The position numbers were made by a program, and so were the translations under genes. The notes under the pieces are model-generated. The model had not been told where the DNA came from. It ran no database searches and was given only the letters and a program-made list of their open reading frames with translations. Positions 1 through 8,031 of a stretch of DNA of 10,319 nucleotides are shown in pieces (the first letter of the stretch is position 1; every line of letters starts with the position of its first letter). The stretch comes from Actinomycetota bacterium (lineage in GTDB: Bacteria; Actinomycetota; Actinomycetes; Actinomycetales; Actinomycetaceae), in assembly GCA_019425105.1 (NCBI GenBank), contig JAHYYD010000061.1, positions 1 to 10,319 on the forward strand, in the 5' to 3' direction.

Positions 1-148
1 CCATGGTCAGGGAGCGACCCAGCTGCTCCAGCGCGGGGTTACCCGCCTGGACGACAAGCGACACGGGATGCTCAGGGGTGGACGTTCGTACCAGCGCACG
101 GGCGATCGCGTGTTCGCGACCTCCGTTACCAACGAGAAGAACCTTCAC
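1..148 (-). CDS. purD: Phosphoribosylamine-glycine ligase (GAR synthetase), N-terminal part, cut by window edge
   Basis: This gene is absent from longer reading-frame lists because only 49 codons lie in the window. Read on the minus strand from a GTG at 148-146, it begins V-K-V-L-L-V-G-N-G-G-R-E-H-A-I-A. That is the signature opening of PurD (MKVLVxGxGGREHA), the glycine-rich first strand of the ATP-grasp enzyme that joins glycine to phosphoribosylamine in purine synthesis. The start is fixed because an in-frame TAG lies four codons upstream (158-160), leaving GTG 148 as the only start. There is no clear Shine-Dalgarno sequence; a TAGGCT hexamer ends six bases before the GTG, which suggests a leaderless transcript. 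It lies 92 bp downstream of the TPR gene on the same strand, so read-through from the moxR cluster is also possible. The rest of the enzyme lies beyond base 1. Confidence 0.9.
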   Translation of the reverse strand, partial: MKVLLVGNGGREHAIARALVRTSTPEHPVSLVVQAGNPALEQLGRSLTM

Positions 149-154
149 GTTACC

Positions 155-160
155 AGCCTA
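155..160 (-). promoter_or_regulatory. Candidate -10 element for a leaderless purD mRNA
   Basis: On the minus strand TAGGCT occupies positions -12 to -7 relative to the G of the purD GTG start. It matches the TANNNT form of actinobacterial -10 boxes, so transcription would begin at the start codon. This agrees with the absence of a good Shine-Dalgarno sequence. No convincing -35 is visible, so this rests on position and one hexamer. The TAG within it is also the in-frame stop upstream of purD. Confidence 0.35.
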
Positions 161-240
161 TCGGTGTTTGACGACCACCTGGGCCGTCGTTGGGTTTTAT
201 GGGTGCACGTCACAGCGAAAGTGAGACGGGTTCGCGCCCC

Positions 241-1203
241 TCACCACGCGCCGTTCGGGTTGCCGTCGCGTTTGCCGTCCTGTGTGTCACGCTGATTCTG
301 CTGTCTGTCTTTGTTCTGGTTTTCGAGCTGTTCCCTGCGTTCCTTTTGGTCCTGGGTTTCGCCCTCATAGGGGTTCTCGGAGGGGCTGGGGCTGGGCGTC
401 GGATTCTCCTGCTGGCCCTGCTGGCCCTGCTGTTGCTGCTGGTCCTGCGATCCGCTCTGTCCCTGAGACTCTTCCTCGGTCTGCTGCTTCTTGTCCCCGA
501 CGCGTTCCTTGTTTTCGTCGGCGGGGTTGTTGGATTCACCGCCGGACTGCTGATCGGACTGTCCGCCGGACTGGTTCTGGTCACCGGACTGGCCGCCTCC
601 ACCGGAGGCGGTCTGGCAGGGGGCGATCGTATCTTCGGCTTCCTGGTAGACGCTCACCGCGTCCGTAGTCGAGCCCGCGGCGCGCAGCTGGTCGCCCTGG
701 ATCTCCAGTCCGATGCCGAGATTGACGCGCACGCGACACTCGTAGGAGAAGGGTTCGAGGCGACCGGGCTGAACCTCGGTGGCCTTGGGGACGAGGTCGA
801 AGGCGGTACGCAGTTCCGCCACGCCCTCGTCCACGCGATCTTGGCGCACGAGCGTGGTGCCGAGGTTGTAGTGAGCGACCCAGGCCTCGATACCGATGCC
901 CGTCCACGTCCGCTGTCCCTCGTAACCCGCCTGCGCAGCCTCGTAGTCCTGAGCTTTCCAGTGCTTCAACGACGAGCGCGACCAGAGCGTCAGACCGATC
1001 AGGTACCCGGCGATCGCCAGGGCGATCACGAGAATCGGGATGGAGTACCACAGCGGGCGCAGCGCGCGCGGGGAGCGCTGCACTTTCTGTTTGCCGTTGG
1101 TGGCCTGGCCGAGCTGCTCGCGGACCGAGGAATCGACCGGGCTGCCCGTGAGGGCACCGAAAGGCAGGAGGTCCTCTTCGGGCAGGTTGTTTTTAGAGGG
1201 CAT
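241..1203 (-). CDS. Membrane-anchored TPR-like protein with Q/N-rich low-complexity tail (BatC-like position)
   Basis: A 320-residue protein and last gene of the VWA cluster. Residues 1-50 are polar and likely cytoplasmic. One membrane helix spans about 53-73 (PILVIALAIAGYLIGLTLW). Residues about 80-195 form helix pairs of tetratricopeptide type (KAQDYEAAQAGYE; VAHYNLGTTLVRQDRVDEGVAELRTAF; VNLGIGLEIQG; DAVSVYQEAED) with cysteines at 156 and 196. Residues 200-320 are disordered and rich in Q, G, S, N, D and E, including a five-Q run, ending in GAW. TPR proteins with polyQ tails are typical of the BatB/BatC place in MoxR-VWA clusters, where they are thought to scaffold the VWA proteins. The ATG at 1203 has a GAGGAA ribosome site six bases upstream and overlaps the end of the preceding VWA gene by 11 bp. 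Family assignment is by architecture and context; exact function is unknown. Confidence 0.75.
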   Translation of the reverse strand: MPSKNNLPEEDLLPFGALTGSPVDSSVREQLGQATNGKQKVQRSPRALRPLWYSIPILVIALAIAGYLIGLTLWSRSSLKHWKAQDYEAAQAGYEGQRTWTGIGIEAWVAHYNLGTTLVRQDRVDEGVAELRTAFDLVPKATEVQPGRLEPFSYECRVRVNLGIGLEIQGDQLRAAGSTTDAVSVYQEAEDTIAPCQTASGGGGQSGDQNQSGGQSDQQSGGESNNPADENKERVGDKKQQTEEESQGQSGSQDQQQQQGQQGQQENPTPSPSPSENPYEGETQDQKERREQLENQNKDRQQNQRDTQDGKRDGNPNGAW

Positions 1204-2227
1204 GCGAATTCCTCAGCTGTTGAGCGCGCAGCGCCAGGGTGGCGCCCTCCCACGCGAGGAGTCCCCCCAGCAGGAGCGCGAACGGCCAGATGATGTAACG
1301 GTACGTGTCTTTCATGTTGCGCTGCTCGGAGATCTCCGACGCGCTGTCCATGATGGTGCGCGCGTGGGACTCGATCGCCGACTTGTCGGGCGAGTGCACG
1401 TAGTCGACGCCGATGCGCGATGCGACCGATTGCAGGGCCGCCTCGTCGATCTTTGAGATCGCAACCGGATTACCGGGCTTGGACAGGTCGTGGATGTAGC
1501 CGTCGTCACCCGCGCTCTGCGATTCGCTGTTGCCTAGGCGCAGCGCCTTCATCGGCCCGCCCGTTTCAGTGCCGTAGCCGATGACGAGGCCACCGTCGGC
1601 GTACTCCTTGACGCGGTCCCAGTCCTCCTCGGACCCGCTCGGCGCGCTCGACCAGTGATCCTGGTTCGAGGTCTCGCCGTCGGAGAAGACGAAGACGACG
1701 CGCAGATTCTGGGGGTGGCGTTCCTTGTTCTTGGCGAGTAGGTCTGCCAGGTCCGCGGCGGGGCGGTTGATCGACGATCCCTGGGAGGATGAGGACAGCT
1801 CTCGGTTGAAGCTCTCCATGTACGAGGCAACGGCCGACGAGTCGGTCGTCAGCGGCATGTCGATGTGCACCGAGGAGTCCCACGTGAGGATCGAGAAGCG
1901 GGAACCCGCCATGGAGTTCATGAGGATGGCGACGTCATTGCGCACGCCGTCGATGCGCGGCTTGGATCCGTCCCAGTCCTCTGCAGCCATCGAGCCGGTA
2001 CGGTCGATGACGAGGTAGACCTCGAGGGCCGACGAAACTTCGACTGCCTCACCAGGAATCGACGGACCGGCACCCATGACGATGACGATCAGGACGATCA
2101 GCGAGCGGCGGATCACGTCCATGACGCGCTTGCGGGCTGCGCGCTTGGCGGACAGGAATACGAAAGTCACGCCAATCGCCAGGATCAGAACCAACAACAC
2201 CGGGTGGATAACAGGGCGAAAAATCAT
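1193..2227 (-). CDS. VWA domain membrane protein with variant MIDAS (second of the pair)
   Basis: A 344-residue protein. Membrane helices lie at about 9-25 and 42-54, then a VWA domain from about 68, and a final helix at about 313-333. The metal-ion site (MIDAS) reads D75-R-T-G-S79, so Thr replaces the usual first Ser of DxSxS. Later elements look intact: LTTD near 126 and VFSDGET, which supplies the second Asp. The domain probably faces outside the cell and binds a protein partner through a divalent cation, as in BatA/BatB proteins. I chose the ATG at 2227 because the peptide MIFRPVIHPVLLVL begins a membrane helix, a GGGAGG site lies just upstream, and the preceding VWA gene stops one base before it (TGACATG). 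The open frame continues to 2458, but that extension lies inside the preceding gene. It overlaps the TPR gene by 11 bp. The partner is unknown. Confidence 0.85.
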   Translation of the reverse strand: MIFRPVIHPVLLVLILAIGVTFVFLSAKRAARKRVMDVIRRSLIVLIVIVMGAGPSIPGEAVEVSSALEVYLVIDRTGSMAAEDWDGSKPRIDGVRNDVAILMNSMAGSRFSILTWDSSVHIDMPLTTDSSAVASYMESFNRELSSSSQGSSINRPAADLADLLAKNKERHPQNLRVVFVFSDGETSNQDHWSSAPSGSEEDWDRVKEYADGGLVIGYGTETGGPMKALRLGNSESQSAGDDGYIHDLSKPGNPVAISKIDEAALQSVASRIGVDYVHSPDKSAIESHARTIMDSASEISEQRNMKDTYRYIIWPFALLLGGLLAWEGATLALRAQQLRNSHAL

Positions 2228-2228
2228 G

Positions 2229-3248
2229 TCAGAGCCTCCCGAAAGCGAGCAGACCGAGCAGGGACAGGACACCGACGATGGTCCAGCCGAGGGCGGCGCC
2301 CGGGCGGTCGGTTTCCACGAGCTTGCCCGCGGAATCGAGTTCTTCCTTCTGCTCGGATTCGATCTGCCGAACGACGTCATCGACGGCAGAGGGGGAGGAT
2401 GCGTCGTAGAACTCGCCGCCGGTGGACTTGACCTGGTCGCGCAGCTCCACGCCCTCATCCTTCATCCCGTACTTTGACCCAGGGTACAGGACCGAGACGG
2501 TCACTCCCTGGCTCTTCGCGAATTCGATGGCCTCGGACAGGTTGTAGATACCCTCGCCGAACACCTCGTTGTCGGTCGCGAGCAGGATCGTACGCGAACG
2601 TTCCTTGTCGGTGTGGTCGAAACCGAGCACGCAGGAGGCCAGGCCATCACCGACCAGCGAGGCACGACGCTCGTCGTCGTTGGCGAGCGTCGGCTTGAGG
2701 TAGGCCTCGAGTTCCTTGGTGACGTAAATGTTCTGGCCGATTTGACTGTATCCACGGTCGATCTGATTGGCCATCTCCGTAAGCACGTCGTCGGCCATCT
2801 CGTAGTCGTCTGTCAGAGGGAACATCGTCATCGAGTAGGCATTCCACAGCTGCAGCGAGATTCGCTCACCCTCGAAGTGGGAAATGATCTGCTTGAACGC
2901 GTCACCGATCTCCGAGTCGTAGGGGAGCATCGATCCGGAGGCGTCCAGGCACAGGATGATGTCACGGCTCGACGACTTGTCGTACTTGGTGTAGCGGTCG
3001 ACGGGCGCACCCGCGGAGACCGCCGCCGCGATGACGGCGATGATGAAGCAGACGACAGCCATCGACAGGGACGCGCGCGTGCGGCGCACGAGCGCCTGAT
3101 ACTTGGGCAGGCCACGCAGGAAGCCGGTGTTGGCCACCCAGCCTTTCTTGCCCGAGCGTTCGCCGGCCCGACGTGCGAGCATCCATCCGAGGACGGTCGC
3201 CGCCGCGACGACCAGGAGGACGACGGGGATAAGCCACCCGAACCTCAT
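2229..3248 (-). CDS. VWA domain membrane protein with canonical MIDAS (BatA-like, first of the pair)
   Basis: A 339-residue protein. Two membrane segments near the N-terminus (about 6-24 and 61-79) flank a basic loop. A VWA domain begins about residue 94, with the canonical MIDAS D102-A-S-G-S106-M; downstream elements include PLTDDY and LLATDNE. A C-terminal helix lies at about 318-337. This is the layout of BatA-type proteins: helices at both ends with the VWA domain between. The ATG at 3248 shares four bases (ATGA) with the stop of the small membrane gene upstream, and a GGAGG site lies ten bases before it, so translation is coupled. It resembles the second VWA protein in layout but differs in the MIDAS and much of the sequence, so the two are probably old paralogues with separate roles, perhaps forming a heteromeric complex. 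That last point is inference. Confidence 0.88.
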   Translation of the reverse strand: MRFGWLIPVVLLVVAAATVLGWMLARRAGERSGKKGWVANTGFLRGLPKYQALVRRTRASLSMAVVCFIIAVIAAAVSAGAPVDRYTKYDKSSSRDIILCLDASGSMLPYDSEIGDAFKQIISHFEGERISLQLWNAYSMTMFPLTDDYEMADDVLTEMANQIDRGYSQIGQNIYVTKELEAYLKPTLANDDERRASLVGDGLASCVLGFDHTDKERSRTILLATDNEVFGEGIYNLSEAIEFAKSQGVTVSVLYPGSKYGMKDEGVELRDQVKSTGGEFYDASSPSAVDDVVRQIESEQKEELDSAGKLVETDRPGAALGWTIVGVLSLLGLLAFGRL

Positions 3249-3733
3249 ACGTTCACCGCCTCCACAGCCATGGTCAGGACCCGGGTGACAGCCTCGTGCG
3301 AGGGCTGCCCCTGCGGGATGTTGTCGCCCGTGAAACTGGGGACTTCACAGGCCTGAAGGATGTCGGCCAGGCCCGGCCACACGGGGACGAGCTCGCGTAC
3401 CTCGGACACGGTCGCCACCTCGAGGTCACGCCCCGTACGCTCTGTGCCGAGTGCACGCATGAGGCCCGCGAGCGCGAGGTGCACGCCGCGCGCATCCAGA
3501 TCTCCGTCGGCGTAGCGGTCCGCGATCTGATCGATGAAAGTCAGGTACTTCTTGCGGCGCGCGTCCGTAATTGTTTGCAGTTCCATGACCTCGCCGATGC
3601 GCGAGGTCCACCAGCGCCACACGCTGTACAGGATCCACCCAAGCACGGCGACCACGATCGCCAGGCCGAGGACCCACATCCAGTTCGGATAGATGACGGG
3701 GTCCAGCAGGTTATCTTTGATGTCACCGGACAT
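3245..3733 (-). CDS. Small single-pass membrane protein of unknown family in VWA cluster
   Basis: A 162-residue protein. One membrane helix spans about 18-38 (WMWVLGLAIVVAVLGWILYSV), followed by a WRWW aromatic patch and a soluble, mostly helical C-terminal domain of about 120 residues (ITDARRKKYLTFIDQIADRYADG; VHLALAGLMRALG). I do not recognise a family. Size, topology and position between DUF58 and the first VWA gene match the DUF4381 protein of proteobacterial MoxR/VWA clusters, so it may be a counterpart, but I see no motif that proves homology. The ATG at 3733 was chosen over an open-frame extension to 3820 because it has a GAAAGGGG site upstream and the extension would lie inside the DUF58 gene. 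It overlaps DUF58 by 11 bp and the next gene by 4 bp, so all three are probably translated together. Confidence 0.8.
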   Translation of the reverse strand: MSGDIKDNLLDPVIYPNWMWVLGLAIVVAVLGWILYSVWRWWTSRIGEVMELQTITDARRKKYLTFIDQIADRYADGDLDARGVHLALAGLMRALGTERTGRDLEVATVSEVRELVPVWPGLADILQACEVPSFTGDNIPQGQPSHEAVTRVLTMAVEAVNV

Positions 3734-4616
3734 GTGCGCCCCTTTCGAGAGCGCGCATGAGGGCGCGCGGCACTTCTTCACTGGACGAAACATCCACGTG
3801 GATGACCCCCCTCTTATCAAGCATCTGGGTCACTGCCGCGCGTCGCATCGCCATCACGTTGGCGGCTTCACCCGACAGTTGGTTGTCGCGCAGCAGGAAG
3901 TCGGGGAGCGGTCCCTCGTTCACATCGACGACATTCGTGCCCGTGTCTAGGGATGTCGGATCGATGTCAGCCACGCAGATCTGCATGACCTGGTGGCGTA
4001 CCGACAGCGATTTAATAAGATCGTCGGACACGCGCGTGGGCTCCGGCTGGGTCGCATCCGTGATGATCACCATGAGGCTTCGCCGCTGGGTCACGGTGCG
4101 GGCGCGCGCCAGGAGCTTGGGCACGTCCGAGTGAGGCGAGGACAGGGTGATGTCCTCCTCGATGCGGCGCATCACGGTCTCGGCGTGGGCGTTGCCCGAG
4201 CGGGCGGGCATGAAGCGCACGCGCTGCGAATCCCCGGCGACGAGGCCAATCTGGTCTCCTCGGGCGACGCTCAGCCAAGCGATCGCCTCGCACGCCGTCA
4301 ACGCCACCTCTTCCTTCGTCTCCCCCGAGGGTGCCAGCGCACCCATCTCACGTCCCGTGTCAACGACGAGCATGACCTGCAGGTTAGCCGTCGCCTCGCG
4401 CCGCTTAATCACCGGCGACCCCGTGCGCGCGGTTGCCGCCCAATCGATGGAACGAACATCGTCGCCCGCCTGGTAGGGAGCCAAGTCCATGAACTCCCAG
4501 CCGCGTCCCTGCCGCAACGCAGAGTGCTGGCCGTCCATGATGGACAGCAGCTTGCGCATGACGGGCAGCTGGATGCGCGACGAGAGCGAGTGGATTTCGC
4601 GCGAGCGTACAGGCAT
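3723..4616 (-). CDS. DUF58 family protein
   Basis: A 297-residue soluble protein. It carries the DUF58 hallmark at residues 38-64: GRGWEF, then PYQAGDDVRSIDW and AAT-AR, matching the family pattern GxGxEFxxLRxYxxGDDxRxIDWxxxAR. A VWA-like fold follows. Its first strand reads VMLVVDTGREM (81-91), so the MIDAS is degenerate (D-T-G-R-E) and metal binding there is doubtful; a later LMVIITDAT strand is at 181-189. There is no membrane helix, unlike many longer DUF58 proteins that begin with two. DUF58 proteins almost always follow moxR, and the ATPase is thought to act on them; the biochemical role is unsettled. The ATG at 4616 has an AAGGAA site seven bases upstream. The gap from moxR is 45 bp, with no terminator seen. 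Confidence 0.9.
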   Translation of the reverse strand: MPVRSREIHSLSSRIQLPVMRKLLSIMDGQHSALRQGRGWEFMDLAPYQAGDDVRSIDWAATARTGSPVIKRREATANLQVMLVVDTGREMGALAPSGETKEEVALTACEAIAWLSVARGDQIGLVAGDSQRVRFMPARSGNAHAETVMRRIEEDITLSSPHSDVPKLLARARTVTQRRSLMVIITDATQPEPTRVSDDLIKSLSVRHQVMQICVADIDPTSLDTGTNVVDVNEGPLPDFLLRDNQLSGEAANVMAMRRAAVTQMLDKRGVIHVDVSSSEEVPRALMRALERGAHVR

Positions 4617-4661
4617 GACGTTCCTTCAGACAATCAACTGGCGTGTGGGACCGAGGGTTCT

Positions 4662-5651
<990 letters not shown>

Positions 5652-5686
5652 GGGCTCTCCTTGCGTGCGCGGTCGGATGCTATCTC

Positions 5687-5717
5687 AGTGTAGCCGTCTC
5701 GGGCCCCGCACACGCAA
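5687..5717 (-). promoter_or_regulatory. Candidate promoter of the moxR-VWA cluster
   Basis: On the minus strand TACACT (5692-5687) fits the -10 TANNNT pattern. TTGCGT (5717-5712) is a plausible -35, but the spacer of 19 bp is long. Transcription would start near 5680, giving a leader of about 30 bases that includes the AAGGAG site of moxR. It lies between the pckG terminator and the moxR start, which is where a promoter is expected. I saw no operator-like repeat overlapping it. Confidence 0.4.
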
Positions 5718-5766
5718 TCCGGTCAGTTTTCGCGTAGATATCAACGAGGCGCAGAAACGTGTACAG

Positions 5767-5805
5767 AAAAGGGGCGAGCCCCGGAGTTTCCTCCGGGGCT
5801 CGCCC
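5767..5805 (-). terminator. Strong intrinsic terminator of pckG
   Basis: A perfect 15-bp inverted repeat (5772-5786 with 5791-5805) encloses a four-base loop. Read on the minus strand the loop is GAAA closed by a G-C-rich stem, followed by CTTTTCTG. This is a textbook Rho-independent terminator, beginning 15 bases after the pckG stop codon. On the plus strand no T-run follows the hairpin, so it acts in one direction. It insulates the moxR cluster from pckG transcription. Confidence 0.93.
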
Positions 5806-5820
5806 TCAGATCCGCGCGGA

Positions 5821-7659
5821 TCAGGCCTGCTTCGCGGCGGCGATGCGCTCGCGGAACTTGGCCAGCTGCTCGGTGATGGCGGCGGGGAGCTTGTCGCCGA
5901 ACTGCGAGAAGTACTCCTCCGTGTCGTCCATCTCGGCGGCCCAGGCGTCGGGGTCGATCGCGAAGAGCTTCGCCCAGACGGTCTCATCGATGTCCAGGCC
6001 GTCGAGGTTGAAGTCCTCGAACTTCGGGTAGCGGCCGGTCACACCATCGATGGCCTCGACCTCGCCGGCGGCGCGGCGAACGATCCAGTCCAGGACGCGG
6101 GAGTTGTCGCCGTAGCCGGGCCACATGAAGTTGCCGTCTTCGTCCTTGCGGAACCAGTTGACCTGGTAGACCTTCGGGAAGCCCTCGCCGAGCTTGTCCT
6201 GCATCTCCAGCCAGTGGCCCCAGTAGTCGGCCATGTTGTAGCCGCAGAAGGGCAGCATGGCGAAGGGGTCGTGGCGCAGCGAGCCGGCCTTGACGTCGGT
6301 CGCGGCAGCGGTGACCTCGGAGGCCACGGAGGCACCGATGAACACGCCGTGGGCGGGCTCGTACTGCTCGGCGACCAGCGGGACGTTGGTGGCGCGGCGG
6401 CCACCGAAGAGGACGGCGTCAACCGGGACACCCTCGGGGGCTTCCCAGTCGGGGCAGATGATCGGGCACTGCGAGGCGGGGACGGTGAAGCGGCTGTTCG
6501 GGTGAGCAGCCTTCTCGCCGGACTCGGGGGTCCAGTCGTTGCCGTGCCAGTCGATCAGGTGCGCCGGAACGTCACCGTCGATGCCTTCCCACCACACGTC
6601 ACCGTCGTCGGTCAGGGCGACGTTCGTGAAGATGGAGTTGGCCTTGCCGGTCTCCATGGCCATGGGGTTGGTCTTGTAGGAGGTGCCGGGGGCGACGCCG
6701 AAGAAGCCGGCCTCGGGGTTGATGGCGCGCAGGCGGCCATCCGGGCCCGGGCGCATCCACGCGATGTCGTCGCCGACGGTCTCGACCTTGTAGCCGGGGA
6801 TCGTGGGCTGGAGCATGGCGAGGTTGGTCTTGCCACAGGCCGACGGGAAGGCGGCGGTGACGTGGAACTGCTGGCCGGTGGACTCGCGGGTCAGGCGCAG
6901 GACGAGCATGTGCTCGGCCATCCAGCCGTCACGGCGGGCCATCGTCGAGGCGATACGCAGGGCGAAGCACTTCTTGCCGAGCAGGGCGTTGCCGCCGTAA
7001 CCCGAACCGAAGGACCAAATCTCGTTGGTCTCGGGGAAGTGGGTGATGTACTTCTCGTCGTTGCAGGGCCAGGAGGAGTCTTCCTGACCGGGCTCCAGGG
7101 GAGCGCCGACGGAGTGAACGGCGGGAACCCACACGCGACCCTCGTTGATGAGGTCCATGGCAGCAGCACCCATGCGGGTCATGATGCGCATGTTGACGAC
7201 AACGTAGGGAGAGTCGGTGATCTCAACACCGAGCTGGGAGATGGGGCCGCCGAGGGGACCCATGGAGAAGGGCACCACGTACATGGTGCGGCCCTTCATG
7301 GCACCCGTGAACTTCTCGTGCAGGGTGGCCTTCATTTCCTTGGGGTCGGCCCAGTGGTTCGTCGGGCCGGCGTCCTCTTCCTTCTCACAGCAGATGAAGG
7401 TACGGGACTCAACACGCGCAACGTCGGACGGCTTGGAACGAGCGAGGAAGGAGTTCGGGCGCTTCTCCTCGTTGAGCTTGGTGAACATGCCGCTCTCGAC
7501 CATCTGAGAGGTCAGGCGATCCCACTCCTCCTGGGAGCCGTCGCAGAACTCGATGGCATCAGGGGTGGTCAGCTCAGCAATTTCAGCAACCCACTTGACG
7601 ACATCTTCGGGAGCGTTGGCCGGAGCCGCTGCACGCACGTCCTGTTCAGTCACGGACAT
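5821..7659 (-). CDS. pckG: Phosphoenolpyruvate carboxykinase (GTP)
   Basis: A 612-residue cytosolic enzyme, full length for the family. It converts oxaloacetate and GTP to PEP, GDP and CO2, the entry step of gluconeogenesis; in some actinobacteria it can run in reverse. Visible motifs: catalytic-site R86 (ARVESRTF), substrate-binding YGGN at 221-224, metal-site K229/K230 and H250, the P-loop FPSACGKTN at 271-279 with the reactive C275 and K277-T278, kinase-2 aspartates D297-D298 (GDDIAWMRP), [12 protein letters not shown] (314-325), and the guanine-pocket segment [10 protein letters not shown] (510-519). The P-loop with Cys is diagnostic of the GTP type and excludes the ATP type. I chose the ATG at 7659 over in-frame ATGs at 7722 and 7716 because an AGGAGG site lies four bases upstream and family alignment starts here. 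It is monocistronic, ended by a strong terminator, with all key residues present. Confidence 0.97.
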   Translation of the reverse strand: MSVTEQDVRAAAPANAPEDVVKWVAEIAELTTPDAIEFCDGSQEEWDRLTSQMVESGMFTKLNEEKRPNSFLARSKPSDVARVESRTFICCEKEEDAGPTNHWADPKEMKATLHEKFTGAMKGRTMYVVPFSMGPLGGPISQLGVEITDSPYVVVNMRIMTRMGAAAMDLINEGRVWVPAVHSVGAPLEPGQEDSSWPCNDEKYITHFPETNEIWSFGSGYGGNALLGKKCFALRIASTMARRDGWMAEHMLVLRLTRESTGQQFHVTAAFPSACGKTNLAMLQPTIPGYKVETVGDDIAWMRPGPDGRLRAINPEAGFFGVAPGTSYKTNPMAMETGKANSIFTNVALTDDGDVWWEGIDGDVPAHLIDWHGNDWTPESGEKAAHPNSRFTVPASQCPIICPDWEAPEGVPVDAVLFGGRRATNVPLVAEQYEPAHGVFIGASVASEVTAAATDVKAGSLRHDPFAMLPFCGYNMADYWGHWLEMQDKLGEGFPKVYQVNWFRKDEDGNFMWPGYGDNSRVLDWIVRRAAGEVEAIDGVTGRYPKFEDFNLDGLDIDETVWAKLFAIDPDAWAAEMDDTEEYFSQFGDKLPAAITEQLAKFRERIAAAKQA

Positions 7660-7661
7660 TT

Positions 7662-7675
7662 TGCCTCCTGAGGCA
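7662..7675 (-). promoter_or_regulatory. Palindrome over the pckG Shine-Dalgarno site
   Basis: The minus strand reads TGCCTCAGGAGGCA, a perfect 6+6 inverted repeat with a two-base centre. The AGGAGG ribosome site (7669-7664) lies inside it, so a small hairpin could mask translation initiation. The sequence CAAAATG occurs just before the palindrome and again at the true start. The first copy opens an eight-codon frame (7676-7650, ending TGA) that overlaps the start of pckG. Whether either element is used is unknown. Confidence 0.4.
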
Positions 7676-7707
7676 TTTTGGATTGTCGAGGCCGCGTCTG
7701 CGTCCCC

Positions 7708-7724
7708 GATTGACATAATCAATC
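7708..7724. promoter_or_regulatory. GATTGA-N5-TCAATC inverted repeat upstream of pckG, candidate operator
   Basis: A perfect 6-bp inverted repeat around a five-base AT-rich centre, 49-65 bases upstream of the pckG start codon. It is more AT-rich than its surroundings. On the minus strand it contains TTATGT, which could be part of a -10 element. A dimeric regulator site is plausible because gluconeogenic genes are usually controlled by carbon source. The regulator cannot be named from sequence alone. Confidence 0.35.
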
Positions 7725-7930
7725 ATGCCGGACCCCTCGCCCGCGCTTACGGGCGCTTGGTCCCGGTCACACCACAATCGTAGTCGAACGAGTCACACAC
7801 CGCCCGGCCGACAGGGACCTTCAACCCACCCCTGGGCCGCCACGCTTCGTGCTCAACCCAGCCCAGACCTCGTGAATGAGACGGAAGTCAGCCCACCACC
7901 GCTCTCCGTGAGATAGACCACCAGATATGG

Positions 7931-7982
7931 GGTCACAAATCCATCACTGAACTTGAAGTCTCACCGCCCCATGACCGACGAT
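7931..7982 (+). promoter_or_regulatory. Candidate PHO-box-like direct repeat and promoter of the DUF47-PiT operon
   Basis: Two adjacent 11-base units, GGTCACAAATC and CATCACTGAAC (7931-7952), share TCAC at exactly 11-base spacing. This is the geometry of actinobacterial PhoP sites (roughly GKTCAYYYRSG units); the first unit matches about seven positions and the second about six. Immediately after them is TTGAAG (7953-7958), a -35 candidate, and 18 bases later a poor -10, GACGAT (7977-7982). A weak promoter with repeats touching its -35 would suit activation by PhoP under phosphate limitation. A further GTTCACC occurs at 8004-8010. All of this is inference from short motifs. Confidence 0.35.
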
Positions 7983-8031
7983 TACAGGTAGCACAACAGT
8001 GCTGTTCACCATTGGAAGGACCGAATACACC

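Larger units (their letters stand above)
7660..8031. other. Divergent intergenic region between pckG and the phosphate operon
   Basis: About 370 bp with no supported gene. The left third holds the pckG ribosome site, a GATTGA-N5-TCAATC inverted repeat (7708-7724), a CGCCCG/CGGGCG inverted repeat (7738-7755), and two copies of GTCACAC 26 bp apart (7766-7772 and 7792-7798). The right third holds the candidate phosphate-operon control sequences at 7931-7982. A short AGCAC-AACA-GTGCT hairpin (7990-8003) lies in the presumed leader of the DUF47 gene. Between about 7800 and 7930 I see nothing specific. Base composition there is less GC-rich than in the genes, as expected for intergenic DNA. Confidence 0.7.

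Noticed and set aside
200..240. Possible terminator between the TPR gene and purD on the minus strand
   Set aside because: Only weak pairing (GTC-A-CA with GTG-A-GAC on the plus strand) is visible, and no T-run follows on the minus strand.
423..470. Repeated CTGGCCCTG/CTGCTG units as a CRISPR or satellite array
   Set aside because: They are irregular and in frame with the Q/G/S codons of the TPR protein tail, so they reflect low-complexity coding sequence.
190..1293. Long plus-strand open frame (367 codons) opposite the TPR gene, rich in Leu/Val
   Set aside because: It is the antisense of a Q/N/E-rich coding region, which yields Leu/Val-rich shadows. It has no family motif, and the minus strand has a coherent gene with overlaps to its neighbours.
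7710..7738. TTGACA on the plus strand as a -35 element for the phosphate operon
   Set aside because: No -10 match lies 16-18 bases downstream. The hexamer is part of the GATTGA palindrome, and the site is about 300 bp from the DUF47 gene.
7832..7866. CTGGGC...GCCCAG inverted repeat in the intergenic region
   Set aside because: Six-base arms 23 bases apart in GC-rich DNA are expected by chance. No T-run or promoter element is next to it.
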